Shown: one piece after another, positions 45,720 to 58,118 of the stretch
Numbering within the stretch: position 1 is the first letter of the stretch
How the letters are laid out: each line of letters opens with the position of its first letter
NCBI GenBank assembly: GCA_963969495.1
Contig: OZ018321.1
Span: 68,089,035 to 68,153,034 of the forward strand
Reading direction: 5' to 3'
Length of the DNA: 64,000 nucleotides
From: Ceratothoa steindachneri
Taxonomy: Eukaryota > Arthropoda > Malacostraca > Isopoda > Cymothoidae
Notes under the pieces: generated by a model
What the model saw: the letters and a program-made list of their open reading frames with translations, nothing else
What the model was told of the DNA's origin: nothing
Databases searched by the model: none
Program-made: the position numbers and the translations under genes

Positions 45720-45880
45720 GAACAAGGATCAAACGTCGATCGCTTTTCACTTTTCAGGCCACTCTCTTGAGGCATCCTTTTTGGAGATGTGGATGGTAGT
45801 CTATTTGTTAGCGCAGTGGCCTGAAAAGCCAGGCGTGCTCGATGGAATAGGTTCGAACTTCACCTGTTTTTCACTTTCTT
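45720..45880. repeat. Two tRNA-related SINE heads in head-to-head orientation
   Basis: Plus copy: A box TTAGCGCAGTGGCCTGAAAA (from about 45808) and B box GGTTCGAAC near 45849. Minus copy: AGAGAGTGGCCTGAAAAG (reverse of 45750-45768) and B-box-like TTTGATCCTTG near 45722-45735. Both share the phrase GTGGCCTGAAAAG, so they belong to one family. Neither folds as a full tRNA. Confidence 0.6.
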
Positions 45881-46212
45881 TAAGGATTAAAAGTATATAT
45901 TATTTAATTCCGTTTGCTATTTCTCTTTCTTATTTTTTTAATCTAGCCATAATCCTTGTTTGTTCCTATAAAAATATAAAAATGCTTGTATCTCCTATTT
46001 CCTTATTGCTTTTAGGTTATTGAGCCAAAATATATAAAAGAGGAGTAGCTTTGCCCCTGCTTCTCATAGTAGGAGTTTGCGCTTGGAAGGCAGATCTTGG
46101 GTTTGTGCCCTAAGGCCTATCTGGCTCTAGCAACGGATTTTGTTTGAATAAACTTAATAGGTTTCATGTACAAATTTCCTAATAATTTACTCCTGGTATA
46201 AGTTTATCATAT
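45881..46212. other. Probable SINE body and spacer
   Basis: T-rich sequence downstream of the plus SINE head, then GGGTTTGTGCCC near 46100, a weak B-box-like match. Nothing firmer. Confidence 0.3.
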
Positions 46213-47204
46213 TGTCAGGGAGAGAAGGTTACCCTCCCCACCTTACAACCCAACGTCTAGCCGTGGTGCCTGAGAAAGATGCACCTGCACGGCCAGACAG
46301 CCTGAAGGGAGCAGCGAGAATTTCGCGCCACTGCGCGATCCGTTTAGGTTATCTTTCTTCCTAGTCTCATCCCCTGATCGGCGCCAGACATACCGCGTCA
46401 AGGACCTTGGCATTGGCTGTGATTCCGGCCGATAATATCCTCCGCCCCCCTCTGGCGCGCCAAGTCTAATGAGATCCCCGTGACCCCTGTGGGGTCATCC
46501 GGCGACCTGCTTCCGCCGAGGTAGTATAAATACTTCGGGAAAAGCTTTGAGAAATTATTTTTATACAGGCCCATCTTGGTTAGCAGCCACGTACAGACTC
46601 GTACGCCCTGCTTCACCGCCCAACGGCTTCCAACTACGAACGCGACGCGACACCTCTAGTCACCCTCGCTCGTACATAAGGCCAGAGTTTCTGCCCGACA
46701 GACGATAGACACGGCCAGGTATCTATCACTCAGGTGTCGACTTCGTTCTCGTCTGGAGTACTCCCTCGTTCATTTCTCAGCGAGGTTAAATAAGAAGGAA
46801 TTTTGCAAGTGGAACTTTGCAGCGCCCAACTTACTCGTCTTAGCCAAAGCCTCCAGTCAATTAGGCTTTGTGTGATTCTCCATGTCATTTGCACTTTCCC
46901 TTTTTCCTGGAAGCAATCACAGTGGTAATCCCCCCCCCCCGTTTTGTACTCTGGGTGTAATGTTATTTATTGTCATTTATTTACTTTTGCTAATAATATT
47001 TTCTTTGTATATAATAAAGTTATTTTTCTACAATCAGTTTTTCTAAACCCAGAACCTCTAAGTATCGATTATTTAGCCCAACCGCACTCGCTTTTGTTTA
47101 TTTAACCCTCGCACTGGGAACTGTATCCAAATTTCTGGCGTGCTTCCTCCTCGAGTCACCGCAGATTCAATCCTCGGCTAGCATCGACGTTCAACTCTAC
47201 GACA
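46213..47204 (+). mobile_element. Solo LTR candidate (992 bp)
   Basis: Starts TGTCAGGGAGAG and ends CTCTACGACA (TG...CA with TGTC/GACA inverted ends). It contains a strong TATA box (AGTATAAATACTTCGG at about 46524), a GC-rich promoter side and a polyadenylation signal AATAAAG near 47019 followed by a T-rich stretch: the U3-R-U5 order on the plus strand. No gag or pol sequence flanks it. The flanking bases ATAT and TTAT are a weak 4-bp duplication. Confidence 0.6.
46524..46540 (+). promoter_or_regulatory. TATA box of the solo LTR
   Basis: TATAAATA in a GC-rich context about 310 bp into the LTR; it would direct transcription rightwards. Confidence 0.55.
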
Positions 47205-47639
47205 TTATGTTCTGGTCTTAGGTGTGGGATCACCCGCAGTATTTGATCTAAACAGATTCTAAAGGGGGTTATTCTTGTATATTAAAGGTTCTAGTTTGAG
47301 AATCAGTAGAAATGGCCTTACCAATTTCCCATTTTCCCTTTTATGTGCATATTTTGTATTGAATTGTGTGACCGTATGAAACTTTAACTATTTTCAAGCC
47401 TCATAAAACGTCTCTCGTATTTTAAAGGAGTTAATTCTATTTCGTTTTTGTATTGTTTTTGTCGTTTTCTTCCACTCTACGACACTTATTTTCTAGGCCT
47501 AAAGACAAGAAAAAACTTTCCTGGGAATTATTTTGTTATAAGGAGAGAAAAATCCTTAAATCTCTTTATTTTCATCTTAATTTGCCCTTATAGACGAAAA
47601 AATAAAAAAAAACAGCCAATTATTATTATTATCATCTAA
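47205..47639. other. Unassigned AT-rich spacer
   Basis: No motif recognised; ends in a short ATT trinucleotide run at about 47621-47634. Confidence 0.4.
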
Positions 47640-49171
47640 CTACTAAAGCTTTCCATCAGGGTGTAGATGCAACAGAATTGAATTAGCACAAAATACCAGG
47701 TGTACTGGAGATAAGCAGAGGCAACAAAAGGAAATAGGTCACTAGTAAGCCCAAATATTGAATGAGGAGCTACTGTAATAAACAAACATTGAATCGAGAC
47801 TTAAATGTATAGATGTTAAGAGGAGAGTCAATATCATTGGGTAATTGATTCCAAATTTTGACCAATGAAGGAACAAAACCCAGATAAAATTTTACAGCGC
47901 AAGTAAGTATTCATAGGATCATAGCAAAATCATTAAGATTAACAGTATACCTTGGCACACGGACAGGATTGAGAGGTCCAGGCAAGACATTCTGTAACGG
48001 ATGCAGATTGTTATTAAAAACTTTAAATAAAATACTAATACGCCAACTTGCCGCCAAAGGTACAAATCTACGAATCAAGGGATAGCTCAGGAGAGATGAA
48101 CTTAATATAATTCAAAGCACTATCCAGCAATATCAAATTGGAGTTGGCAGCAGACTTTCAAACAGGACCACACTACTCAAAAGGAGGCAACATAAAAGCA
48201 TAAACAGATTTTATTACTGTGGAGTTACGCCCGAAAGTTTTCAAGCATTTTCTAAGTAAGCCCATCTTCTTGGCAATTGAAGAAGATAATAAACTGAAGT
48301 GCTTGTCAAAAGTCAGCTTAGAAACAAATAATACCACCAACAGACGCAAACAAGAAACTTCGTCAACTTGTTCACCAGAAATATGCAAACGGAGATGAAG
48401 TGGATCCAATATACGGGATCTGCTGATAGAAATAGAATACGTTTTGCTAGCATTAAGTTTCATGTCCCAAAGTTTTTACAGATAAGTGATCCTAGCCAAA
48501 TCTTGGTTCAAGGATGCAACAACTTCACTTCTGTTACTAGGAGAGTTAAAAGAGTAAAGTGTAGTATCATCGGCATAAGATACAAGGTTATTTTCAAGAT
48601 GAATGCCCATATGAGAAGTAAAAATAATAAAAAATAAAGGACCAAGGACACTGCCCTGTGGGACACTAGAAAAAACAGGCACTCAAGCAGAAGAGATACC
48701 ATCGCCAAATACACACTGAGATCTATTATTTGAGAACTCCGTAAAGATTTAAGAAGATTTCTACCAATACAAAGAAGTTTCAACTTAGAGATAAAAAGCA
48801 GAAATCAGCGCAATAGTAACGACTCGAGATTCAAATCTAGGGTCAAGAAAAGACTGCAGATCATGAGACAAAGTCAACGGTGCTTCATAAGTTCCTAAAG
48901 CCTTACGTAATCCAAATTAAGGAGAAGGTGATAAAGTAGAGTTTTCACTGTATTCGGAAGCCGCTTAGCCAAAACACGCTCAAAGATCCTAGATACAATA
49001 GGTTTATTAGATATGGGTCTGTACTCAGAAGAAGTTGAATCTGAAGCTCCCTTAGGAATGAGAGTGATGTTAGCCTTAGGCCAACAAGATGGACAACTAC
49101 CAGACCCTTAGGAGAAATCTAAATATTACGGACAATTTAAGTGCTATAACTGTGGCACAGTCCTTAAAGAA
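47640..49171 (-). pseudogene. Jockey/I-group LINE, RT and C-terminal part
   Basis: Minus strand, C-terminal half of the LINE whose N-terminal half is at 51374-52600. It resumes with FFKDCATVIALKLSVIFRFL (49171-49110), SCPSCWPKANITLIPKGASD and YRPISNKPIVSRIFERVLAK (49100-48960), then SVPQGSVLGPLFFIIF and NLVSYADDTTLYSFNS (48680-48540) with the YADD catalytic box intact, then MKLNASKTYSISISRSRILD and KKMGLLRKCLKTFGRNS (48463-48240). Weaker C-terminal remains run to about 47650. Frameshifts occur near 48800 and 48550. Confidence 0.8.
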
Positions 49172-51373
49172 TATATGATAATAATAAGTAGCATTTATAA
49201 TGCGCCCTTCAGGGGTGTTAGCGCTCCCAGAGCGAAGATTGTGTAGAAAGTGAAGAGATAGTTTACAAGGGAAACAGGGCAATTCTAAAGAGATAAGTCT
49301 TCAGGAGACGTTTAAAAGTAGCAAGGCAGCGAGAGGATCGGACTTCGGCACGAAGGGCATTTCAGAGTCTAGGAGCACAAATGAGAAAGAACGGTCACCC
49401 ATCGAGCAGAGGATAGAAAGAAGGGTGTTCAGGATGGGAGCAAGGTTAGACCGGAATGCCCGAAAGATTTGACGACGGGAGAGGGCAGACAAGAGATGAG
49501 GTGGAGCCTCGAGGTTGAGGGCCTTGTAGGTGATGAGAAGAATTTTATAGTGGCTACGGAAGCGAATAGGTGACCAGTGTAGCTCCTGTAACAGAGGCGT
49601 CGAAGAAGAGAACCGGGGGCGGCGAAGGAGGAGCTAAGCAGCATAAATTTGATCTAGTTGTAGGAAGTGAAGTGTCGAAGAAGGGAGTTTTACTAGAAGA
49701 GAATTGCGGTAGTCTAAGCGTGAGGTGACGAAGGCATGAATGGCAGTCTAAAGGCTTTGTCGATCAAAATGGGATCGAACACGTGAGAAGTTGCGGGGAA
49801 AACCGAGGTGAGACTTACAGATACGATGGATGTGCAGTTTAAACGAGAGTTGCTCGTCGAAAATAAGATTGAGATGACTGACGGTATCAGAGAAGGCGGT
49901 ATTGCTTTCTCCAAGGTTAGGGAAGAGAAGAGAGCTTTAGATTTCTCAACCATCGAAGCGTTACCAACCAGGAGAGCCTCAGTTTTATCGTGGGTATGTT
50001 TGAGAAAGTTGGCAGACAGCCATTTTTTTATGGAAGTGTAGGTCTAAAGGAGCTTCGTAATTGATTTAGAGAAGGACACAACGGATGAGGAAACGTATAT
50101 CTTAGTGAAATCTGCATTGAGATTGAAAGTCAGGTCCAAATCGCGGAAAAGGGATCCAAGAGGAAGTTAGTAGATGCGAAAGAGGAGGAGACCAAGGACT
50201 GAGCCTTGAAGCACCCCAAATTGAATGGGCGCGGGCTCGGAGGAGAGGTTATCGAGCGCGACCGACTAAGTGCGTGAGGAGATATATGAGCGAAACCAAT
50301 CAAGTACAGTGCCCGAGAGTCCAAGGAAAGTGTGAAGACGATCAAGAAGGACAGTTTGGTCGACGGGAACGAAAGCATAGGAGAGGTTTAGGAGAACTAG
50401 AATGGGCTTACAACCCCTATTGGCTGCTCTTCATAAACCGGCTGAAACATTAAGAAGAGCGGTTTCAGCGTAGTGATTCTCTTTGAACCCCGACTGGTAC
50501 ATTTCATCGATATTGCAGTTAGAAATATGGTGATTAAGGGGGGTGATAACCACTCTCTCGAGGACGTTAGAGAGAAATAGAAGCTGTGAGATAGGGCAAT
50601 AGCTAGATGGTTCAGAGGGGTTAAGGTGTATTTTTTACGGATAGGACGAATTGAGGCATGTTTGAAGGAGGAGGGAACCACCCCTGTGACAAGTGAACTG
50701 TTAATGAGATGAAGAATCATTCAGAGGACAGCAGGGAGGATTTGGTGGAGGAGATTGCGTGGGAAGAAGTCATTTAGGGATCCAAATTTGTTAGCGCCTG
50801 AGATCAGGGCAGTTACTTCCTCAGAGGACGCCCGAGTGAGAATATTAAGCAGCAATAGGGTATGGTCAGGGAGAACAGCATGGGCTTGTTCAGCTAAGTG
50901 AGGTAGTACGGCGCGAAGGTTAATAACTTTTTCAGAAAAATTTTTGAGAAATAGTATAGGGGTTGATGAGGGGGGCGGAGAAGTGAGGCTAGGCGAGGAA
51001 AGACGAGAGAGAAGACAACAGATAGTTCGAGGGTCATTCTTGCTCTAAGACAAAAGTTTGCGTGAATAAACCTTGCGCGCTGATTTTAATTTGTAAGAAT
51101 AAGTCGAAGTAGCAAGGCGATAGGCAAGTAGTAGGGGGGTCATGTCCTTCCCACGGGAGCTTGCTCTACGAAGGGCTCATTCATGAGCACGTAAGGACCT
51201 TCTTGAACGAACGCGTTCCATGATGAACCTAGGGGCGAGGTGATGGCGGTTTGAAGAAAGAGTGATAAGGAGGGCGTGCGCGTCAAGCAGCCGAGTAATG
51301 ATTGTTGCAGAGAGTTGAAGGTTTACCCAGGTCAATAATCGTCTCAATAGGAGATAGGGCAGACACAATAGAG
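49172..51373 (-). mobile_element. L2-type LINE copy 1, inserted in the Jockey/I-group LINE
   Basis: Minus strand. The 5' side begins about 51373, where the host LINE is interrupted, and the 3' side ends in a TTATTATTATCATATA-like short-repeat tail at 49172-49187, normal for this LINE group. Coding remains: LINSSLVTGVVPSSFKHASI at 50700-50640; LERVV-like and HHISNCN near 50560-50500; MYQSGFKENHYAETALLN and KPILVLLNLSYAF near 50500-50370; FGVLQGSVLGLLLFRIY near 50215; then the catalytic box as NADFTKIY (YADD lost) near 50085; MVEKSKALFSSLTLEKAIPP from 49953; ELHWSPIRF-type C-terminus near 49560. Confidence 0.8.
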
Positions 51374-52600
51374 GGAAAAACCATTTAGGTCTGTCCCACC
51401 ATATGTGTCAACATCCCAAATGAATTTTTTCAATTCATTGTATCTGAAAGCAGCAGAGACAATCTTTGGCAATGGAAAACAAGTCAATGGTAGGGATAAT
51501 TCTTAGTTACGCTGTTTGTGAATAAAAATATCGGAGATAAAATTAGCTTTTTTTTAGTGGATTTAAAGACACTAAATCATTAGATTCACAAAGAGGAGGC
51601 ATACTAGAATCCACACTAAACAAGGAAGACTTGAGAGAGGACCACCATTTATATGGTTGAGTGGCACGAGCAAGAACCTCCTGAAAGTGAAAATTATAAG
51701 CAGTTTCAGCTGCAATATAAATTTTCGGAGCCTCAGCTTTGAGAGTAACATAGTTGTCTCATAGAAAGTGACGCCCGTTTCATTTCCAAAGATGATAAGT
51801 TGCCTGTTTGTTCCCAAACGTTCGCTTACAGTCATCATTAAACCAGGCTTTAACTTTTAAATGTGATTTAATTATCTTGCATGGGATTCTTCTATGTAGA
51901 ATGTCTAATATACATGAATTAAGAGCTGAAACAGGGTCACTGGGTTGGAAAATAGCATCCCACTGAAGTCTCTCAATTTCATGAGAAACATTTTCCCAAT
52001 TAACACGAGACTTAAGATAAACCCGACGGGAGGTCGTGATATCAGGCACAGTAATGTCTACACAAATTTTACAACTCAGGCATTATGGTTGGATCTACCA
52101 ATGAGAGCAAGGATATAAGCTTCAACAACCCTCGTAACATCAGTTAAAATAAGATCCAGGCAGTTAGCAGAATTGTGTGAAGGTCCACGAATTAGTTGTT
52201 CACCACCAGACAAGTTCGAGAAATACAAAGCAGCAAGACCGTTTATATTTGATGGAGATACAGAATCCAACCATTCTTAGTGATGTGCATTCAGATCTCC
52301 AGCAAAGATTAAGGAAGCTTTAACATCCACTGATTGTATTGACGCCATTGCAGTTAAAAAGCAGTCATATAAATCATTATTTGCAGTAGGATTCCTATAA
52401 AGACTAAATATTGAATGATTATTATATTTACTGGAGACTTTAACAAGCTGTATCTCATGAGACTGGCAAACAAACTTGGTCAAGTGTTGGGCAATATAGC
52501 CTGATCTCATATACAGTGCCATTCCACGAACACTGAAATCAATCTCGTCTAATAAGTTAATTTTAATGCAATTTCTGAACTTCATGATTTGTAGTTATTA
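51374..52600 (-). pseudogene. Jockey/I-group LINE, AP-endonuclease part
   Basis: Minus strand. VRGMALYMRSGYIAQHLTKF, SIFSLYRNPTANNDLYDCFL, SLIFAGDLNAHH (52560-52277), then GPSHNSANCLDLILTDVTRV and ALIGRSNHNA (52190-52080). The GDLNAHH motif is intact; the GxSDH motif reads GRSNH, so its aspartate is lost. Then QATYHLWK near 51785, PYKWWSSLKSSLFSVDSSMP near 51650-51590, and DVDTYGGTDLNGFFP up to 51374, where the L2 element cuts in. The 5' end is truncated near 52600, as is common after incomplete reverse transcription. Confidence 0.8.
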
Positions 52601-53880
52601 TTTTTATTTAAATTTCCAAAACATTCGATAACCATACATATATTTTCTGAACTCTTAGAAAGAAATTTGATACAAGTTTTAAATTTTGGAAAATCTCTCC
52701 GAATTCCTATCTCGTTTATTATCGTTTTTCTTTAAAAGAAAAACAATATTCAGTCGTTGATAAAGTTGTACCTGAGGCAGTTGATATAGCAACACCATTT
52801 TTGTAGACCATTCTTTTGTTTAGAAGATATTTTCACCTTCTTTCATGACTGAGATTTAAAATTCTTCACCAGTATAAGTTTACGCAGTATGGCGGCCTGT
52901 ACACTCTTAATTTTTTTGTTCGAAATTTCCTGTACGAAATTTCTGAATATTCAACAAATTTCCATATATTTTGGTATTTGTAATTTTTTTACTGAAAATT
53001 TGTAAACTGCTTGCAACAAATTTGCATACATTTAAACAACGACATTATTTTCCTCACAAACTATTATAGATCTTCAAAAATTCTAATTCACCCTAAAAAT
53101 ATCACGTTCGCCCTTATTTTCAGTTATCTGATTCACCTTCTATATTTAAAATGCACGATGTAATATTACTAGATAGTGTGCATCGTCTTTGAAGAACGGA
53201 GAACTGAAGGAGCTTAATTTATCTAAATTTTCTAAATCGGTAAGAAATTCCATCATGTCAAAGCGGAAACCTAATTTCCCATCCCTTCAGACCATCAGCG
53301 GCATAATAAATGACCGGTGGAAGCTCGGCTCGCCAAGGTTTTAGACTTATGCATATAGATAAGAACATTTTCCTCAAAGTACATAGTTAGCTACTGGAAA
53401 GGTTTGGCCGAACAGGTTATAAACGGTAGTTTCCCCAAAAGGCCCAACAGTTGTTATAAACACCACTTTAAATAATAATAGTAAGAGGCAATGGCTTCGC
53501 TACTAAGATTAAAATTTAAAATCTAAAAGAAAGAAGCCATGGTTAAATTTTTCAAATTTTATGAACTTAGCTAATTATAATAATTTAAAAAAAGAACTCT
53601 AAACTAAATTTCCCCCTTTTCAAAATATAACGTTGCTGAAATATAGTTATAGAAGAAGATATATAAAAATAAATTTTCTGAACTTCACCATTTGTAAATC
53701 GTTGGGTTTTAAAAAATTCACAAAAGTTCGATACTTATATTCATTTCTGGACTTTACCATTTTGTTTTTGATATTATATAAGAATTATTAGAAATAACTT
53801 TGATAAAAAACCTAACTCATAACCAAACTAAGATGAAATTATTATTCAAATCGTCCCAAAAATCCCCTTCTCAAATTATA
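52601..53880. other. Unassigned AT-rich sequence
   Basis: No coding motif. Phrases such as TTTCTGAACTT(C)ACCATTTG and TTTCTGAACTCTTAG recur at about 52650, 53680 and 53750, hinting at an old repeat. Confidence 0.4.
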
Positions 53881-53883
53881 GAG

Positions 53884-55335
53884 TTAGTGATGATGAGGAT
53901 GATGATGAATAAGTATTTATCATGCGCCCGTCAGGGCTGTTAGCCCTGCCAGAGGGCAGGTTGTTTACCGAGTGTAGAGAAAGTTTACAGGGGTAGAGAA
54001 GGCAATTCTGAAGAGATGAGTCTTCAGGAGACGTTTAAAAGTAGCAAGGCAACGAGAGGATCGGACGAAGAGCATTCCAGAGTCTAGGAGCACAAACTGA
54101 GAAAGAACAGTCACCCTACGAGTAGAGGACAGAAAAAGGAGTGTTCAGAATGGGAGAAAAGTTAGAAAGGAGTGCCCTAGGAATTTGACGACGAAAGAGG
54201 GCAGACAAGAGACGAGGTGGAGCCTAAAGTTTTAGGCCCTTGCAGGTGATGAAAAGAATTTTATAGTAGCTACGGAAGCGAATAGGTGACCAGTGTAGCT
54301 CCTGTAACAGAGGCGTCGAAGAAGAGAACCGGAGCGGCGGAGGAGGAGCCAGGCAGCATAATTTTGATCTAGTTGTAGCGGGCGAAGTGACGAAGAAGGG
54401 AGTTTCACTAGAAGAGAATTGCGGTAGTCTAAGCATGAGTGACGAAGGCATGAATAGAAGTCTCAAGGATTTTTCGATCAAAATGGGATCGAACACGTGA
54501 GAAGTTGAGGGGGAAACCGAGGGGAGACTTACAGATACGATGTATGTGCGGTTTAAACGAGAGTTGCTCGTCGAAAATAACACTGAGATTACTGACGGTA
54601 TCAGAGAAGGCGGCATTGCTTTCCCCAAGGTTAAGGGAGGGGAGGAGAGCTTTAGATTTTTCCACCATTGAAGCTTTACAAACAAGGAGAACTTAAATTT
54701 ATCGTGGTTAAGTTTGAGGAAGTTGGCAGACAGCTATTCATTTATGGGGCTGTAGGCTGAAAGGAGCTTCGCAATTGAATGAGAGAAGGACACAGTGGAT
54801 AAGGAAAGGTATATATGAGTGTCATTAGCATAGAGGTGGAACGACAGGCCAAAATCGCAAAAAATGGTGCCAAGAGGAAGTAAGTAGATGCGAAAGAGGA
54901 CGGAACCATCGACTGAGCCCTGAGGCACCCGAAAATGAATATGCGCGGGCTTGTAGGTAAGGTTATCGAGCGCGACCGACTGGGTGTGGGGGGAGAGGTA
55001 TGAGTGAAACCAATCAAGTACAGCGCTCGTGAGACCAAGAAAAGTGTGAAGACGTTAAAGGACGAGAGTATGGTCGATGATGTCGAAAGCAGAGGAGAGT
55101 TCTAGGAAGACTAGAATTAACGTACAACCCCTATCGGCTGCTCTACGTAAACGGTCTGAAACATTAAGAAGAGCGCTTTCACCACAGTGGTTCGCTTCGA
55201 ACCCTGATTGGTACATTCCATCGATCGATATTTTAGTTAGAAATATGGATTAAAGGCGAGAAAAAAACACTCTTAGAGAGGAATGGAAGCTGTTAGATTT
55301 TGCGATAGCTAGATAGTTCTGAGGGGTTGATATAT
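53884..55335 (-). mobile_element. L2-type LINE copy 2, 5'-truncated
   Basis: Minus strand; aligns with copy 1 over its whole length. Coding remains: PQGSVDGSVLFRIYLLPLG and FHLYANDTHIYLSLSTVSFS (54928-54780), where YADD reads YAND; MVEKSKALLPSLNLGESNA; SFKPHIHRICKSPLGFPLNF; and ELHWSPIRFRSYYKILFITC near 54300. The 3' end is a tail of TCATCATCATCC-type repeats at 53884-53910, a different tail sequence from copy 1. Upstream it stops at about 55335 (after GAGGGGTT), where copy 1 continues, so it is 5'-truncated. The copy cannot move on its own. Confidence 0.8.
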
Positions 55336-57779
55336 TCGTATATTATATGAGGGGTATTAAGGCGTGAGAAAGAGGTATAGGGAAGATTAGAGAATTGTTC
55401 AAGTGCATTCCTTATATTATCACTATTAATATAATATTCTTCTTTAATTATTTTTTCTTATAATTATAATGGGGTTTCCTTATCATCTGAGGCTTGAAAT
55501 TCAGTCCTTATATGACCTCTATCAACATGATTTCTGTTTAGGTGCTTTACTTGAGCTAAAAATGTTCTTAATCTTCCTGTTAAGGACTCTGCTTTAGGCC
55601 CAGATCGAAAGATGTTTTAAAGGGAAAGGAACGCAAATCTCGCTACGAAATCAGCCCATTTCTGGATCTTCTATCACAATTTAGCTTATTCCAGCTATTT
55701 AATTTTCAAGATTTTAATTCTTATTACTCTGATCGCTTTACAATCATGTGAAAAACCATCTCAGCGGAGATGGTTCGGTTGTTATTTTCTTAAAAAAATG
55801 GTTGCCCATTATCTTAAAATTAAAATCCCTATGACTTGTCAGTATTCCAGAGGAGGTAAAGATACATCTTTATAATTTTTCAGCCTAAATTGCCTCTAAA
55901 GGTAAATTTCCGTGAAAATTTATCTTTTTTTATGGTATTTTTGTTATTGGTTGTTACAACTTGTCCAAGATTAATTAAATTACAAACATTATAATTTTGT
56001 AGGCTTATTATAGGTAGTCATGAGTTTGTATAGGAAACAGGAGCTTTTGACAAATTAATTTTTATCTTAGGATTATTTCACAATTTCTATAAAGGAAAAA
56101 AAAATTTACCTATAAATCCATTCTGGGCATAGTAAGAGTTGTGAAGCTTCATCACTTTATAAAATGATAAATATTTTCTGACGACAATGCCTGAGTTGGT
56201 AGTCAATATATATTTTACTTATAAATATAAAATTTAAGAACGTTTTTTATTTAAGACATACTCACTGTGATCTCTTTTTTGGGTTTTCTATTTTTAATAA
56301 AATAGATAAAAGGTATATTTAAGACCAAAGTTTAAGCAAATTGTGGGTATGAATAAAAATGCAAAGCTTTAGCTATGTTTTACAAAAACAACTTATGAAT
56401 TTGAAGTTCCTCTTTGAATTTCTAAGCTCACATAATCCACTAGGTTGTAATGTGCATTTGTAATTAACTTGTTGCTAAAAAAACAAAAGATTTCTCCCAT
56501 TGGGATTGTGCATGGTTTTAATTTAACAATACTCTAGTTGCCACAAAAATTAGCCTGAATTTAAAAGTTTGGGGAAACTGGTTTCTTTCTAATTAAATTT
56601 ATTGTGTTGAGATCATCAATAAATGCCTAAACATGGTTTTTATTTTAGGTTAATTGTTTTTTATAGCCGGCTAGATTTCATATAGGCACATATGTTTGCC
56701 GGATGAAAGAGTTTTACTTGGGTCGGTAAAAATCCATTGCCATGTAGAGGGCTGGATTGATTTCACTTCGCCATTACTCTTTTCTTGAACGGACAAAACT
56801 ATTTGTCTGTGGAGTGTAAAAGCATCTTTGTTACCGTATTAGAGGTAGGTATTTGTTGTTTTAGGAGGTTTGGTTGCTTTTATTTGAATAGTTACTTATA
56901 CAGGTTAATTGAATCATTGATCACCCACTATAAGTAACATTTCTAATAAATCCTATCATATGCTACAATTTATGCTAGAAGGTTTGGGAGGAGTAGGCTT
57001 GGTTTATAGAGATTAAGGAGTGTGCTAATAAAATATTTATATGGATAGAACTGGCTGAAAGTGCAGTGCATATAAGAAGGAAAATGCGAGGGAACGTGTC
57101 AATATCGAATTGTTTGCGCTGGTTTAAGAATGTAGGAATGTGAAAATTTAACGTGCTGAAAGTATGGCGTGTTGTATGGAAAATGATACGGTCCTTATTA
57201 TCCTCGTGCTTGTACCCAGCAACTTCTAGATGCCTTGACCAAGAAGTAGACCATAATGGATGAACAATAACATCAAAGATTTCAATAAAAAAATATCAGG
57301 GCATCGTCCCGTGTCTTGTCTTAGGAACAACCATTGGTGCCTCAGGTTAGAGAATTACGATTGTCCCGAAAGCACTTCCGAGCCTTGAGAACAAAAGGGA
57401 GAATGATATGCTACATTGGCTGCGGATGAAAGGAACCCGTTGTTAAATGTGGATGTCACTGAACACCACCGAAATTGGAATTATACACTAAGCAAGAGAG
57501 AAAGAGAGTGTCTTCACCCGTGGATAATCTACAAAAAACTATCTATCCTGTGGTAGTTAGAAGGTAGGACTTACTAACTGGAGACCAGAGTGTTGGATCA
57601 AATACAACTTTAAAATTGACGTTTTTATCCGGAAAAATAAATATTGCACCCATAGTTAAGTTTTAAGTAGATAAATGTTTAGAAAAAGGAAAAATATTAG
57701 CTCTCTTAGCAATCGATTACCCCTCACAAATAATTTCCACTTCGTGGGTACAAGAAATTCTTAAGCTCCAAATTTTCAC
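55336..57779. other. Unassigned AT-rich sequence
   Basis: About 2.4 kb in which I see no motif, terminal repeat or tandem structure. Confidence 0.4.
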
Positions 57780-58118
57780 CTACCAGGTGAGGCTTCGGCT
57801 AAAAACAAGACAAAGGAATCGTTGCGATTGAACTAGGTATAAGCGAGCCCCATTTATCTTCGCCTTCTGAGGCGAGGCCACCTTAGTACCCCTATTACTT
57901 TCCCAATCACGAATAATGTGGAGTCTTTCGTTCTTTACGGAGAAACATATCCCGGAACCTGACCAAGTGGGATCTAGGTAGCGAAGCATTCCCCAAAGTG
58001 GTCTGCTACGATGAACTAGTTCCTTCCTAGTAGGTTTCGATCGCCATGGGATCTCTTCATGAGTTGTAGCGCCGTCTTTTAATCCCTGTATTATTCGTAG
58101 AGGCCCCTGTGGGAGCAA
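57780..58118 (-). other. 112-codon open frame of unknown nature
   Basis: Starts MLPQGPLRIIQGLKDGATTH and has no transmembrane segment, signal peptide or family motif I recognise. The surrounding 57780-58730 is GC-richer than its flanks. It may be part of an unrecognised repeat. I would not call it a gene without expression or homology evidence. Confidence 0.15.

Noticed and set aside
45808..45880. Functional tRNA gene
   Set aside because: A and B boxes are present, but the acceptor and anticodon stems do not pair; better as a SINE head.
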